Shown here one piece after another: positions 53,376 through 60,525 of a stretch of 64,000 nucleotides of DNA. Position 1 is the first letter of the stretch. Each line of letters begins with the position of its first letter. Under the pieces are notes generated by a model. The model did no database searches, was not told where the DNA came from, and was given only the letters and a program-made list of their open reading frames with translations. Source of the stretch: Chitinophagaceae bacterium. Its GTDB lineage: Bacteria; Bacteroidota; Bacteroidia; Chitinophagales; Chitinophagaceae. Made by a program: the position numbers and the translations under genes. The stretch spans positions 2,326,001 through 2,390,000 of the forward strand of contig CP065012.1 of assembly GCA_016699815.1 (NCBI GenBank), given 5' to 3'.

Positions 53376-53813
53376 ATGATTAAACTACAGGTTATTGGAA
53401 ACCTTGGCGCAGATTGCATTCAAAAAGAAATTAACGGCAAAACAGTTATTAATTTTAACGTAGCGCACAGCGAACGATTTAAAGATGCACAAGGCAATCT
53501 TAAGGAGCGCACTATTTGGGTAAACTGCGCTTACTGGACCGACCGTACCGCAATTGCCCAATACCTTACCAAAGGTAAAACCGTATATGCCGAAGGAACC
53601 CCCGAAGCAGATGCCTATACCAATAAAGAAGGGCAGGCTGCAGCAACTTTGCGTATGCGTGTACATTCTATCCAGCTATTGGGTGGTAATAACGAAACGC
53701 AGGGTTCAACTGCCGGAAACGTTACTTACACCGGTGCTGCACCGGCGCCTGCAGTGCGTAGCGAAGCGGCGGAAGCCGTTGAAACCCCCGCAAGCGACGA
53801 TTTGCCATTTTAA
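53376..53813 (+). CDS. ssb: Single-stranded DNA-binding protein
   Basis: A 145-residue OB-fold protein. The fold shows in LQVIGNLGADCIQKEINGKT, RTIWVNCAYWTDRTAIAQYL and KGKTVYAEGTPEADAYTNKE, the usual Ssb strand pattern. A flexible Ala/Pro/Glu-rich tail ends in the acidic tip DDLPF that recruits replication and repair proteins. Slightly shorter than E. coli SSB. It is 134 bases downstream of the LexA-type regulator and has its own -7 box. Confidence 0.95.
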   Translation: MIKLQVIGNLGADCIQKEINGKTVINFNVAHSERFKDAQGNLKERTIWVNCAYWTDRTAIAQYLTKGKTVYAEGTPEADAYTNKEGQAAATLRMRVHSIQLLGGNNETQGSTAGNVTYTGAAPAPAVRSEAAEAVETPASDDLPF

Positions 53814-53833
53814 TAGTTATTTTTAAATTGATT

Positions 53834-53860
53834 AAGCCGCACCTTCAGGGCGGCTTTTTT
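53834..53860 (+). terminator. Terminator after ssb
   Basis: A 7-bp GC-rich stem (53834-53840 with 53850-53856) with a 9-base loop, followed by a T-run to 53860. Confidence 0.8.
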
Positions 53861-54049
53861 ATTTGAGTTAGTTCTTAGGTATTGTTATTTATAAAATTTC
53901 TCCATTTGCATAAGGCGCTTTGTATATTGGAAAAAATATTTTAACGAGTGCTAAAAAATAAAAATGCTAAAAAAAGAAAATCAATTTTTATTTAATGCTC
54001 ATTTATTGCTCATTGCCCATAAAATATTTCATGCTGTTAGAAACAGCTG

Positions 54050-54769
54050 TTACAAAATTTGCAGCACATCCTGCATTGAAAAAATGCCTTTTTTTTCATA
54101 AATAAATTCTGCGGCAAGCACTGCGCCTAAGGCAAATCCGGTACGGTTGTGAGCAGTATGTATGATTTCAATATCATCAATTGCAGAGCTGTATTTTACA
54201 TGGTGAGTACCCGGCGCAGGGTCAATGCGCTGGCTGATGATGGGTACAGTAGAACTATCTTCTGAACTTTCGTTTAGCCATTTAGTTTTAGCAGGGTTGT
54301 TTTGAATAATTTGCTCGGCAAGCGTAATGGCCGTACCGCTTGGCGCATCCTTTTTGGCGGTATGATGTATTTCTTCCAAAGTAATATTGTATTGGCCCTG
54401 GCTTGCCATTAAGGCTGCCAACTTTTTGTTGAGTTCAAAAAAAATATTTACCCCAATGCTAAAATTACTGGCGTATAAAAATGTGCCTTTATTTTGTCGG
54501 CAATATTCTTCTACATTTTTTTTTTCACTAAGCCAGCCGGTGGTGCCACTCACAACCGGTATACCCGCATCTATACAGGTTTTAATATGATGCACTGCGC
54601 TTTGAGGCATCGTAAATTCTATGGCCGCATTGCAGTTTTGTAAATTTTCATTACTTAAATCTGCCGGGTTATGCGTATCAATTACAAGAGTTATTTTATG
54701 GCCTCTTTCCAGGGCAATTTGTTCTATAGCCCTGCCCATTTTGCCATATCCTATTAAACATAGTTGCAT
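54050..54769 (-). CDS. dapB: 4-hydroxy-tetrahydrodipicolinate reductase
   Basis: A 239-residue NAD(P)H enzyme of lysine and diaminopimelate synthesis. The nucleotide-binding start is LIGYGKMGRAIEQIALERG. VVSGTTGWLSEKKNVEEYC and NFSIGVNIFFELNKKLAALM lead to the catalytic and substrate signature EEIHHTAKKDAPSGTAITLA. The C-terminus shows NRTGFALGAVLAAEFI. The N-terminal GYGKMG is the shortened form found in Bacteroidota. Monocistronic as far as can be seen. Confidence 0.96.
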   Translation of the reverse strand: MQLCLIGYGKMGRAIEQIALERGHKITLVIDTHNPADLSNENLQNCNAAIEFTMPQSAVHHIKTCIDAGIPVVSGTTGWLSEKKNVEEYCRQNKGTFLYASNFSIGVNIFFELNKKLAALMASQGQYNITLEEIHHTAKKDAPSGTAITLAEQIIQNNPAKTKWLNESSEDSSTVPIISQRIDPAPGTHHVKYSSAIDDIEIIHTAHNRTGFALGAVLAAEFIYEKKGIFSMQDVLQIL

Positions 54770-55083
54770 AAAGGTTTAAAGGTATTAATATTTTTTTCAA
54801 CGGTAAACGCCAAATGGAATTTAGAGAGGGTTGCATTTCTTTAAAATCATGTAGTATAAGCCAGCTTACAGTGCCCATTACCTGCCGAAATATTATTTTA
54901 AACAGCAGGAAAAAGGTGGTAAAATGTTAAATTTTTAAATAAGTTGTATTTTACAACCCTGCTCTCCATTGTTGTTTAAAAATTTACAGCAAACTTAGTG
55001 CTACGAAATTTCATAGTTAAAATTTGCAGGTTTAAGCAGTGCATAATGCTTAAATAAGTTGCATCAAATAAGTAAAATTGTAC
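54770..55083. other. Intergenic region upstream of dapB, left flank of the IS
   Basis: A 314-base AT-rich stretch between the dapB start and the left end of the IS3 element. No convincing open reading frame, tRNA or hairpin terminator was seen. It should hold the dapB promoter on the minus strand, but I could not identify a clear TAnnTTTG box. If the IS interrupted a gene, no recognisable part of it is left on this side. Confidence 0.5.
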
Positions 55084-55096
55084 TGTAAGCGTCCCC
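55084..55096 (+). repeat. Left terminal inverted repeat of the IS3 element
   Basis: TGTAAGCGTCCCC, an exact inverted copy of 56373-56385. Similarity continues imperfectly for about nine more bases. Confidence 0.85.
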
Positions 55097-55105
55097 TTTT
55101 TTCGG

Positions 55106-56064
55106 TCAATCCAAAATTAGAGTTTTCTGTTCAGCTTTTTGTTTTTTTAATACTTTATCCACTAACCGGCTCTCTTCAATTTGAAAAGGATTTCCGTTCG
55201 CCGTTTGTGGATAAAGCTTTTGTGCATATTTTGAACATTGGCACCATTTTTCAGCAAACATCAGAGGCGATTGATATTGTAAGGATTTGTGCGGCCTCTC
55301 TGTGTTGTAATCCTGCCTCCATTTCTCACAATGTTCCCTTACTTCTCTCATTGTTGTAAATATATATGCGTTTAATAATTCACGGCGTATGCTCCCGTTT
55401 TTCTTTCAATAAAAGCATTCTGCATTGGGCGACCTGGTTGTATAAACTGAAGTGTAATGTGTCGCTTACTGCACCATTCTTCTAATTTATGACTGATAAA
55501 TTCAGGACCGTTATCCATCCTGATATTGGCAGGGCAACCCCGCTCTTGTACCAATCGCTCCAGCACCCTTATTACTCTTAGAGTAGGCAATGAAGTGTCA
55601 GTTTCTATTGCCAGAGATTCCCTGTTAAAATCTTCCAATACATTAAACAGGCGTATTTTTCGGCCATCCTGTAAACTATCATTCATAAAGTCTATGCTCC
55701 ACATTTGGTTAAAACTTGTGGGTAGTGTTAAGGGTTGCTTTATCCTTTCCGGTAAACGTTTTTTGGGCTTGCGCCTGATGTTTAAATTCATTTTCCTATA
55801 TACACGCCTCACTCGCTTATGATTCCAACCATAGCCACGGTTGCGCAGTCGATAAAAGCTTTGCCAAAAGCCAATAACCGGATGCTTCTTCACAAGTCCT
55901 TCAAGGGCATCCTCTATCTGAGAATCATCTTTTGTTTTAGCTGTATATTGAAAACTGCTCCGTGGTAGCTTCACGATTTTGCAAGCCTTGCTAACACTAC
56001 AATGTGCTTCTTCTATTAGTTGAAACACAGCTTCTCTTTTGTCAGCAGGCGTTATAACTTTTTT
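55106..56064 (-). pseudogene. IS3 transposase orfB with a one-base deletion
   Basis: The DDE integrase part of the transposase. Entry by -1 frameshift from orfA gives VITPADKREAVFQLIEEAHC at the start. The catalytic residues lie in MWSIDFMNDSL (first Asp), NIRMDNGPEFISH (second Asp) and MQNAFIER (Glu). Just after the Glu, an A-run at about 55402-55406 is one base too short. The frame then ends at the TAA at 55372, while the correct C-terminus (ELLNAYIFTTMREVREHCEK, ERPHKSLQYQSPLMFAEKW) continues in another frame to 55106. A sequencing or assembly error in the homopolymer could also explain this. Confidence 0.85.
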
Positions 56065-56318
56065 TCGATAAAACCTTTCATTGCCCGGTTCTCGAAAGTG
56101 AGCTCCGCTACTATTTTTTTGTACTGCGATAACTCCGCTTCCATTTCTTTTATGCGCTTTACATCACTGGTTTCCATGCCGCCATATTTGGCTTTCCAGT
56201 TGTAAAAGGTAGCATCGCTAATACCCAACTCACGGCAAACATCCTTGGCAGGTATGCCGCTTTCCTGTTTCTTAATTGAAGCCACTATCTGGCTTTCGGT
56301 AAATCTTGTTCTTTTCAT
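56052..56318 (-). CDS. IS3 transposase orfA
   Basis: An 88-residue helix-turn-helix protein (HTH_Tnp_1) that binds the element's ends: RTRFTESQIVASIKKQESGI, CRELGISDATFYNWKAKYGG. A C-terminal leucine-zipper-like stretch (MEAELSQYKKIVAELTFENR) follows. The ATG at 56318 is used; a TTG three codons upstream is also open. Near its end is the slippery heptamer for a -1 shift into orfB. Confidence 0.9.
   Translation of the reverse strand: MKRTRFTESQIVASIKKQESGIPAKDVCRELGISDATFYNWKAKYGGMETSDVKRIKEMEAELSQYKKIVAELTFENRAMKGFIEKKL
56058..56064 (-). promoter_or_regulatory. Programmed -1 frameshift site of the IS3 element
   Basis: A AAA AAG in the orfA frame, four codons before its stop codon's end. A -1 shift here reads KKVITPADKREAV directly into orfB, the standard way IS3 elements make the OrfAB transposase. 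Confidence 0.8.
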
Positions 56319-56372
56319 AATTGACAATTTTAAAATTAAAGATTATTCTCTAATTTCAAACTGCCGAAGATT

Positions 56373-56385
56373 GGGGACGCTTACA
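56373..56385 (-). repeat. Right terminal inverted repeat of the IS3 element
   Basis: Reads TGTAAGCGTCCCC on the minus strand, the exact inverse of the left end. Confidence 0.85.
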
Positions 56386-56498
56386 AGATGATTTCTGCTT
56401 ACTGATAGGCAACTTTATAAACGGAGATATTGCTGAAAAAAAATATGAAATTAATGTAACCGATATAAATTTTAGTAACGCCAAATTTGAGGTAATAG

Positions 56499-57113
56499 CT
56501 ACCTCCCCAACTTTAATACAAGGCTTATGCCATTGGTACCGGCCATTGGGCTGTAGCCAGGCTTTATTTGCAGGCTAAGGTCGTCGCTTACATCAAAGGT
56601 TTTGAGGTGTGCATCTACGGCGGCATCGGCCACATTTACGCCCCAAAATACAATAAAAAACAACACACAATAATCTGCATTTTGCCTTACGGCATTTCTA
56701 AAAGCCAAAATTCTTTCGGGCTGGCTGCGTACGGTGTAATAAGGTTGCTTTATTTGGTTGTCGTTGGATGGGTCGTTGTCAGTAGCAAGTATATAAGCTT
56801 GCCTGGAGTCTTTGTATTGATTTACATTTCTAAAAAAAAGGTAAGTGGTGGTACCCAGTGCTCCATAAACCAGTGGTATTTTCCAGTATTTTTTATTAGT
56901 AGCCTGACCCCAGCCGGGTATTATTGCAGAGCGTACTATGGCAATTTTAGGATTGTATTTTTTTGCTTTTGCAGTATCGGCAATTGAAATTTTTTGCTGT
57001 GCAGCTATTTTTTGCGAAGAATCTAAAACTAATTCTTTGGGATCCTGCTGTGCCTGGCAATACTTACCTGCAAGTGCTAAAAAAATAAAAGTAAAAAATA
57101 TTTTTTGTGGCAT
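56499..57113 (-). CDS. DUF5683 protein, secreted or membrane-associated
   Basis: A 204-residue protein with a signal peptide (MPQKIFFTFIFLALAGKYCQ). The DUF5683 core is AIVRSAIIPGWGQATNKKYW and KIPLVYGALGTTTYLFFRNV, followed by KDSRQAYILA. A second hydrophobic segment (CVLFFIVFWGVNVADAAVDA) precedes a beta-rich tail. Function is unknown; it is widespread in Bacteroidota. Its ATG shares one base with the stop of parB (TGATG), so it is translated together with the partition genes. Confidence 0.88.
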   Translation of the reverse strand: MPQKIFFTFIFLALAGKYCQAQQDPKELVLDSSQKIAAQQKISIADTAKAKKYNPKIAIVRSAIIPGWGQATNKKYWKIPLVYGALGTTTYLFFRNVNQYKDSRQAYILATDNDPSNDNQIKQPYYTVRSQPERILAFRNAVRQNADYCVLFFIVFWGVNVADAAVDAHLKTFDVSDDLSLQIKPGYSPMAGTNGISLVLKLGR

Positions 57114-58027
57114 CAGCTCACCTTAACGTTCAGTTTATCTAATAAAGCATTAAGCTCATCAATAGAAAAATAGTCAAAACTTATGCTGCCTGCACCTTTT
57201 GCCGTATGCGTAAGTTTTACTTTTGTACTGAATTGCGAAGCTAAATTATCTTCTATTTTTTTAAATGCAGGCGGCAACGAAGGTTTTACCGCCTTTTTAA
57301 CAGTTTTGTCCGATGTATAAATTTTTCTTACCAACTCTTCTGTTTGCCTTACGCTTAGTGCTCTGTTTTTAATTTCGGTAAAAATAAAAAGTTGTTTGTC
57401 TATGGCATCTACATTTATCAATGCCTTGGCGTGGCCCATGGTTATTGTGCCGTTCCTTACCGCTACCTGTATATCGGGGGGCAATTTAAGCAGGCGGATA
57501 TAATTGGTAACCGTACTCCTTTCTTTACCCATTCTTTCGGCCACTTTTTCCTGGGTATAATCCAGGTCTTCCATCATGCGTTTGTAACTTAGGGCAATTT
57601 CTATGGCATTTAGGTTTTCTCTTTGCAGGTTTTCCAAAAGCGCCAGTTCCAGCAACTGGTTATTGCTGGCTTCCCGTATATAAACAGGCACATCTTTTAA
57701 GCCGGCAATTTTTGCAGCACGGTACCTTCTTTCGCCTGCAATAATTTTATACTTGCCATTGGGCAGTGTAGTTACCGTAAGTGGCTGAATAATATTGTGT
57801 ATTTTAATGGAGGAAGCCAGTTCACTCAAAGCCGTATCATCAAAGTCTTTTCGGGGTTGGTTTTGGTTGGGTTCTATTTTTTCCAGTGGCACACGCTGGC
57901 CGTGGGCTGCTTTTTCAATTACATCGCTATTTAAACTACCTGCCGTATTCTTTAAATCGGTATCAATATTTTGAAGCAGGCTTCTTATGCCTTTTCCCAA
58001 ATCGTTCTTTTTATTTTGTTGTGTCAT
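57113..58027 (-). CDS. parB: Chromosome partitioning protein ParB
   Basis: A 304-residue DNA-binding CTPase of the ParB/Spo0J family. Domains in order: a basic N-terminus; the ParB/Srx CTP-binding region (about residues 50-140: EKIEPNQNQPRKDFDDTALS, IAGERRYRAAKIAGLKDVPV); the helix-turn-helix (LSYKRMMEDLDYTQEKVAER, RSTVTNYIRLLKLPPDIQVA, GHAKALINV); and a C-terminal dimer domain. The CTP motif GERRYRA is intact. It lies 34 bases downstream of parA. It should load at parS sites; no such site was recognised nearby. Confidence 0.95.
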   Translation of the reverse strand: MTQQNKKNDLGKGIRSLLQNIDTDLKNTAGSLNSDVIEKAAHGQRVPLEKIEPNQNQPRKDFDDTALSELASSIKIHNIIQPLTVTTLPNGKYKIIAGERRYRAAKIAGLKDVPVYIREASNNQLLELALLENLQRENLNAIEIALSYKRMMEDLDYTQEKVAERMGKERSTVTNYIRLLKLPPDIQVAVRNGTITMGHAKALINVDAIDKQLFIFTEIKNRALSVRQTEELVRKIYTSDKTVKKAVKPSLPPAFKKIEDNLASQFSTKVKLTHTAKGAGSISFDYFSIDELNALLDKLNVKVS

Positions 58028-58061
58028 CTTTTCAAAATCAGTTTCCCTTATGGTATATTAA

Positions 58062-58862
58062 TTATTGTAAAACTTTGTCTTCCTGTTTAATTTTTGTAAG
58101 GTTGTTTTTTTGCAGTATCTCCTTGGCAAGGTTTAAATAATTTATAGAGCCTTTGCTGTCGCTATCGTATAAAATTACAGGCTTGCCTACGCTAGGCGCT
58201 TCGCTTAGCTTGGTATTGCGGTGTATAATGCTGCTAAAAACCATATCCTCAAAATGGCGTCTCACTTCGCTTACTACCTGGTTGCAAAGGCGTAGCCTGC
58301 CATCGTACATGGTCATTAATATGCCTTCAATTTCCAGCCCGGTGTTTAATCGGTTTTGTACAATTTTAACAGTGTTGAGCAATTTGCCCAATCCTTCCAA
58401 TGCAAAAAATTCTGTTTGTACCGGCACTACAACACTATCGGCAGCCACAAGGGCATTTACGGTAATTAAGCCAAGCGATGGAGAGCAGTCAATTACTACA
58501 AAATCATAATCATCTTTTACCGGTTCAAGTATTTGTTTCAATACCATTTCCCTGCTGGGGTGGTTTATCATTTCTATTTCTGCGCCTACAAGGTCAATAT
58601 GTGATGGTATTAAATCCAGGTACGCAATATCAGTTTTGAGGATTACATTTTTTGCTTCGGCCTCGTTTACCATGCAATCATATAAGCTCTTGGTAATATT
58701 GTGCAAATCAAATCCCACGCCGGTGGTACTGTTTGCCTGTGGATCGGCATCTACCAGCAAGGTTTTAAATTCTAATATGGCAAAACTTGCCGCCAGGTTT
58801 ATTGCTGTGGTGGTTTTACCCACCCCGCCTTTTTGATTGGCTATCCCTATTATTCTTGCCAT
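58062..58862 (-). CDS. parA: Chromosome partitioning ATPase ParA
   Basis: A 266-residue ParA/MinD-type ATPase. The deviant Walker A motif KGGVGKTTTAINLA starts at residue 11. The switch and Walker B region is VIDCSPSLGLITVNALVAAD with LLVDADPQANSTTGVG earlier, and VPVQTEFFALEGLGKLLNTV follows. It lacks the N-terminal HTH of plasmid ParA proteins, as expected for chromosomal Soj-like forms. It is the first gene of parA-parB-DUF5683. Confidence 0.95.
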   Translation of the reverse strand: MARIIGIANQKGGVGKTTTAINLAASFAILEFKTLLVDADPQANSTTGVGFDLHNITKSLYDCMVNEAEAKNVILKTDIAYLDLIPSHIDLVGAEIEMINHPSREMVLKQILEPVKDDYDFVVIDCSPSLGLITVNALVAADSVVVPVQTEFFALEGLGKLLNTVKIVQNRLNTGLEIEGILMTMYDGRLRLCNQVVSEVRRHFEDMVFSSIIHRNTKLSEAPSVGKPVILYDSDSKGSINYLNLAKEILQKNNLTKIKQEDKVLQ

Positions 58863-59241
58863 TCGTTATTTAAACTTAATTTATTTTTGTAAATGTTATT
58901 TACTAAAGCTGCATATTTTTCAGCTTACTTTATCCTTTATCTTTTTAAAAATAAGGTACAATGCCTAAGCGGCAAAATTAGCTATTCGGGAGCAGATTAA
59001 AGCATAGCCCCAATACATTTTGTACAGGTTAAATTCACAAAAATCAGGCTTGGGCCAAAGGTTTACAAAAAAACTCCAAAGAAAAGAAAATGTATTTATT
59101 TGTAAATTGCTACAGGTTTTATGCTTGCTTCATCAAAAGTTAAGCGCACAATTTTAAAAAAAATATTTCCCTAATTGAGCAAAAATGCAAAATTTAAAAG
59201 CCTTATTTTGTTCTTTGAATCATTAAATTTTTAAAATCGCT
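58863..59241. other. Intergenic region between parA and the metallophosphoesterase gene
   Basis: A 379-base AT-rich region between divergent genes. It must hold both promoters. I saw no tRNA, no long hairpin, no parS-like palindrome and no clear TAnnTTTG box with a spaced TTG. Confidence 0.5.
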
Positions 59242-60492
59242 ATGCGTTCTCCTTCCGGCCTTGCCATCATTATTACTCTAATGCTTTTGGTGGATTTTTA
59301 TATTTTCCAGGGCTTAAAAACCGTAAGTAACCCGGTTTCTGCAAAAGCCAAAATTATCATTTATGCCATTTTTTGGGCTTTTTCTTTGCTTTCAATTATT
59401 GGGTTAATTGTATTTGTAAATACCGATGCCCAGTTTATGGGTAAAAAAACACGAACCTATTTATTTGCCGTAATCATGGGTTTGTTTTTGGCAAAACTTT
59501 GTGCAGTTGTTTTTCTGGTAATAGATGATTTACGAAGGGGTATACAATGGCTGGCTTCACGAATATTTTTCAAGGATACGGAGGCTGCCGATTTTGTTGG
59601 GGATAAAATAAGCCGCTCTGCTTTTTTAAGCTGGATGGGCTTTGCAGCCGGTGGCACTTTGTTTTCGAGTATGGTTTATGGCTTTTCCAATAAATATAAA
59701 TACCAGGTAAAAAAAATTAAACTTCAGTTCAGCAACCTGCCCATAAATTTTAAGGGTTTTAAAATTGTACAGATCAGTGATATACACAGCGGCAGCTTTA
59801 CCAATAAAAATGCAGTTGCACATGCTGTGGATTTAGTTTTAAGCCAGCAGGCAGATATCATCCTTTTTACCGGAGATTTAATTAACGACCGTGCCGATGA
59901 AATGCAGGAATATATAGATGTTTTCAGCAGGCTAAAAGCTCCAATGGGCGTGTATTCCACCTTGGGCAACCACGACTATGGCGACTATGTTCAATGGCCA
60001 ATAAATGGTATTTCAAAAAGCCAAAACCTGGAGAACCTTAAAAAAGTACATGCACAATTGGGCTGGAGGCTGTTGATGAACGAACATGTTTCTTTGGATA
60101 AAAATGGCCAGCAGATTGCTTTGCTTGGTATCGAAAACTGGAGCAATAAAGCCCGTTTCCCCAAGCATGGCCGCATGGATTTGGCTTATGCCAATACAGA
60201 AAAATACCCTTTTAAAATTTTAATGAGCCACGATCCCAGCCATTGGGATGCAGAAGTAATACCACAATACGGCGATATAGATTTAATGCTGAGCGGCCAT
60301 ACACACGGTATGCAATTTGGCGTGGAAATTCCTGGCTTTAAATGGAGCCCTGTGCAATATATTTATAAGCAATGGGCCGGATTGTATGAAAATAAAAACC
60401 AAAAGCTCTATGTAAACCGTGGTTTTGGTTTTATAGGTTACCCGGGCAGGGTAGGCATTTTGCCCGAAATAACCGTTATTGAACTGGCATAA
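59242..60492 (+). CDS. Membrane metallophosphoesterase
   Basis: A 416-residue protein with four hydrophobic segments (about residues 5-24, 37-60, 72-95 and 128-148) before a calcineurin-like phosphoesterase domain. The dimetal site is complete: Asp180 and His182 in ISDIHSGSF, Asp212 in TGDLINDR, Asn243-His244 in LGNHDYGDY, a His in MSHDPSHWD and the pair in LSGHTHGMQFG. It resembles YkuE/YaeI-like enzymes, some of which act on UDP-diacylglucosamine or other phosphate esters at the membrane. Substrate unknown. It ends at a terminator shared with the aminopeptidase gene. Confidence 0.92.
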   Translation: MRSPSGLAIIITLMLLVDFYIFQGLKTVSNPVSAKAKIIIYAIFWAFSLLSIIGLIVFVNTDAQFMGKKTRTYLFAVIMGLFLAKLCAVVFLVIDDLRRGIQWLASRIFFKDTEAADFVGDKISRSAFLSWMGFAAGGTLFSSMVYGFSNKYKYQVKKIKLQFSNLPINFKGFKIVQISDIHSGSFTNKNAVAHAVDLVLSQQADIILFTGDLINDRADEMQEYIDVFSRLKAPMGVYSTLGNHDYGDYVQWPINGISKSQNLENLKKVHAQLGWRLLMNEHVSLDKNGQQIALLGIENWSNKARFPKHGRMDLAYANTEKYPFKILMSHDPSHWDAEVIPQYGDIDLMLSGHTHGMQFGVEIPGFKWSPVQYIYKQWAGLYENKNQKLYVNRGFGFIGYPGRVGILPEITVIELA

Positions 60493-60518
60493 AAAAAGGC
60501 CATTTTGCAGGCCTTTTT
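60493..60518. terminator. Bidirectional terminator
   Basis: A perfect 9-bp stem (60493-60501 with 60510-60518) with an 8-base loop; A-tract on the left and T-tract on the right serve the two convergent genes. Confidence 0.85.
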
Positions 60519-60525
60519 CTTTAAG

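Larger units (their letters stand above)
55084..56385 (-). mobile_element. IS3-family insertion sequence, degenerate
   Basis: A 1302-base element with imperfect terminal inverted repeats that begin TGTAAGCGTCCCC at both ends (left 55084-55096; right 56373-56385 read on the minus strand) and share TTCGG further in. It carries orfA and orfB of the IS3 family on the minus strand with a programmed frameshift signal. The flanking bases (TAC on the left, AGA on the right) do not form a target-site duplication. orfB has a single-base deletion, so the copy is probably inactive. Confidence 0.9.

Noticed and set aside
54033..54047. A hairpin just past dapB as a terminator
   Set aside because: A six-base-pair stem with a three-base loop, but no T-run follows on the minus strand, so it does not look like an intrinsic terminator.
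55078..55359. A plus-strand frame across the left end of the IS
   Set aside because: It spans the inverted repeat and is antisense to the orfB C-terminus, which matches the IS3 family clearly.
58863..59241. A parS site near parA-parB
   Set aside because: No 16-base palindrome of the TGTTTCACGTGAAACA type was recognised by eye; a computed search is needed before claiming presence or absence.
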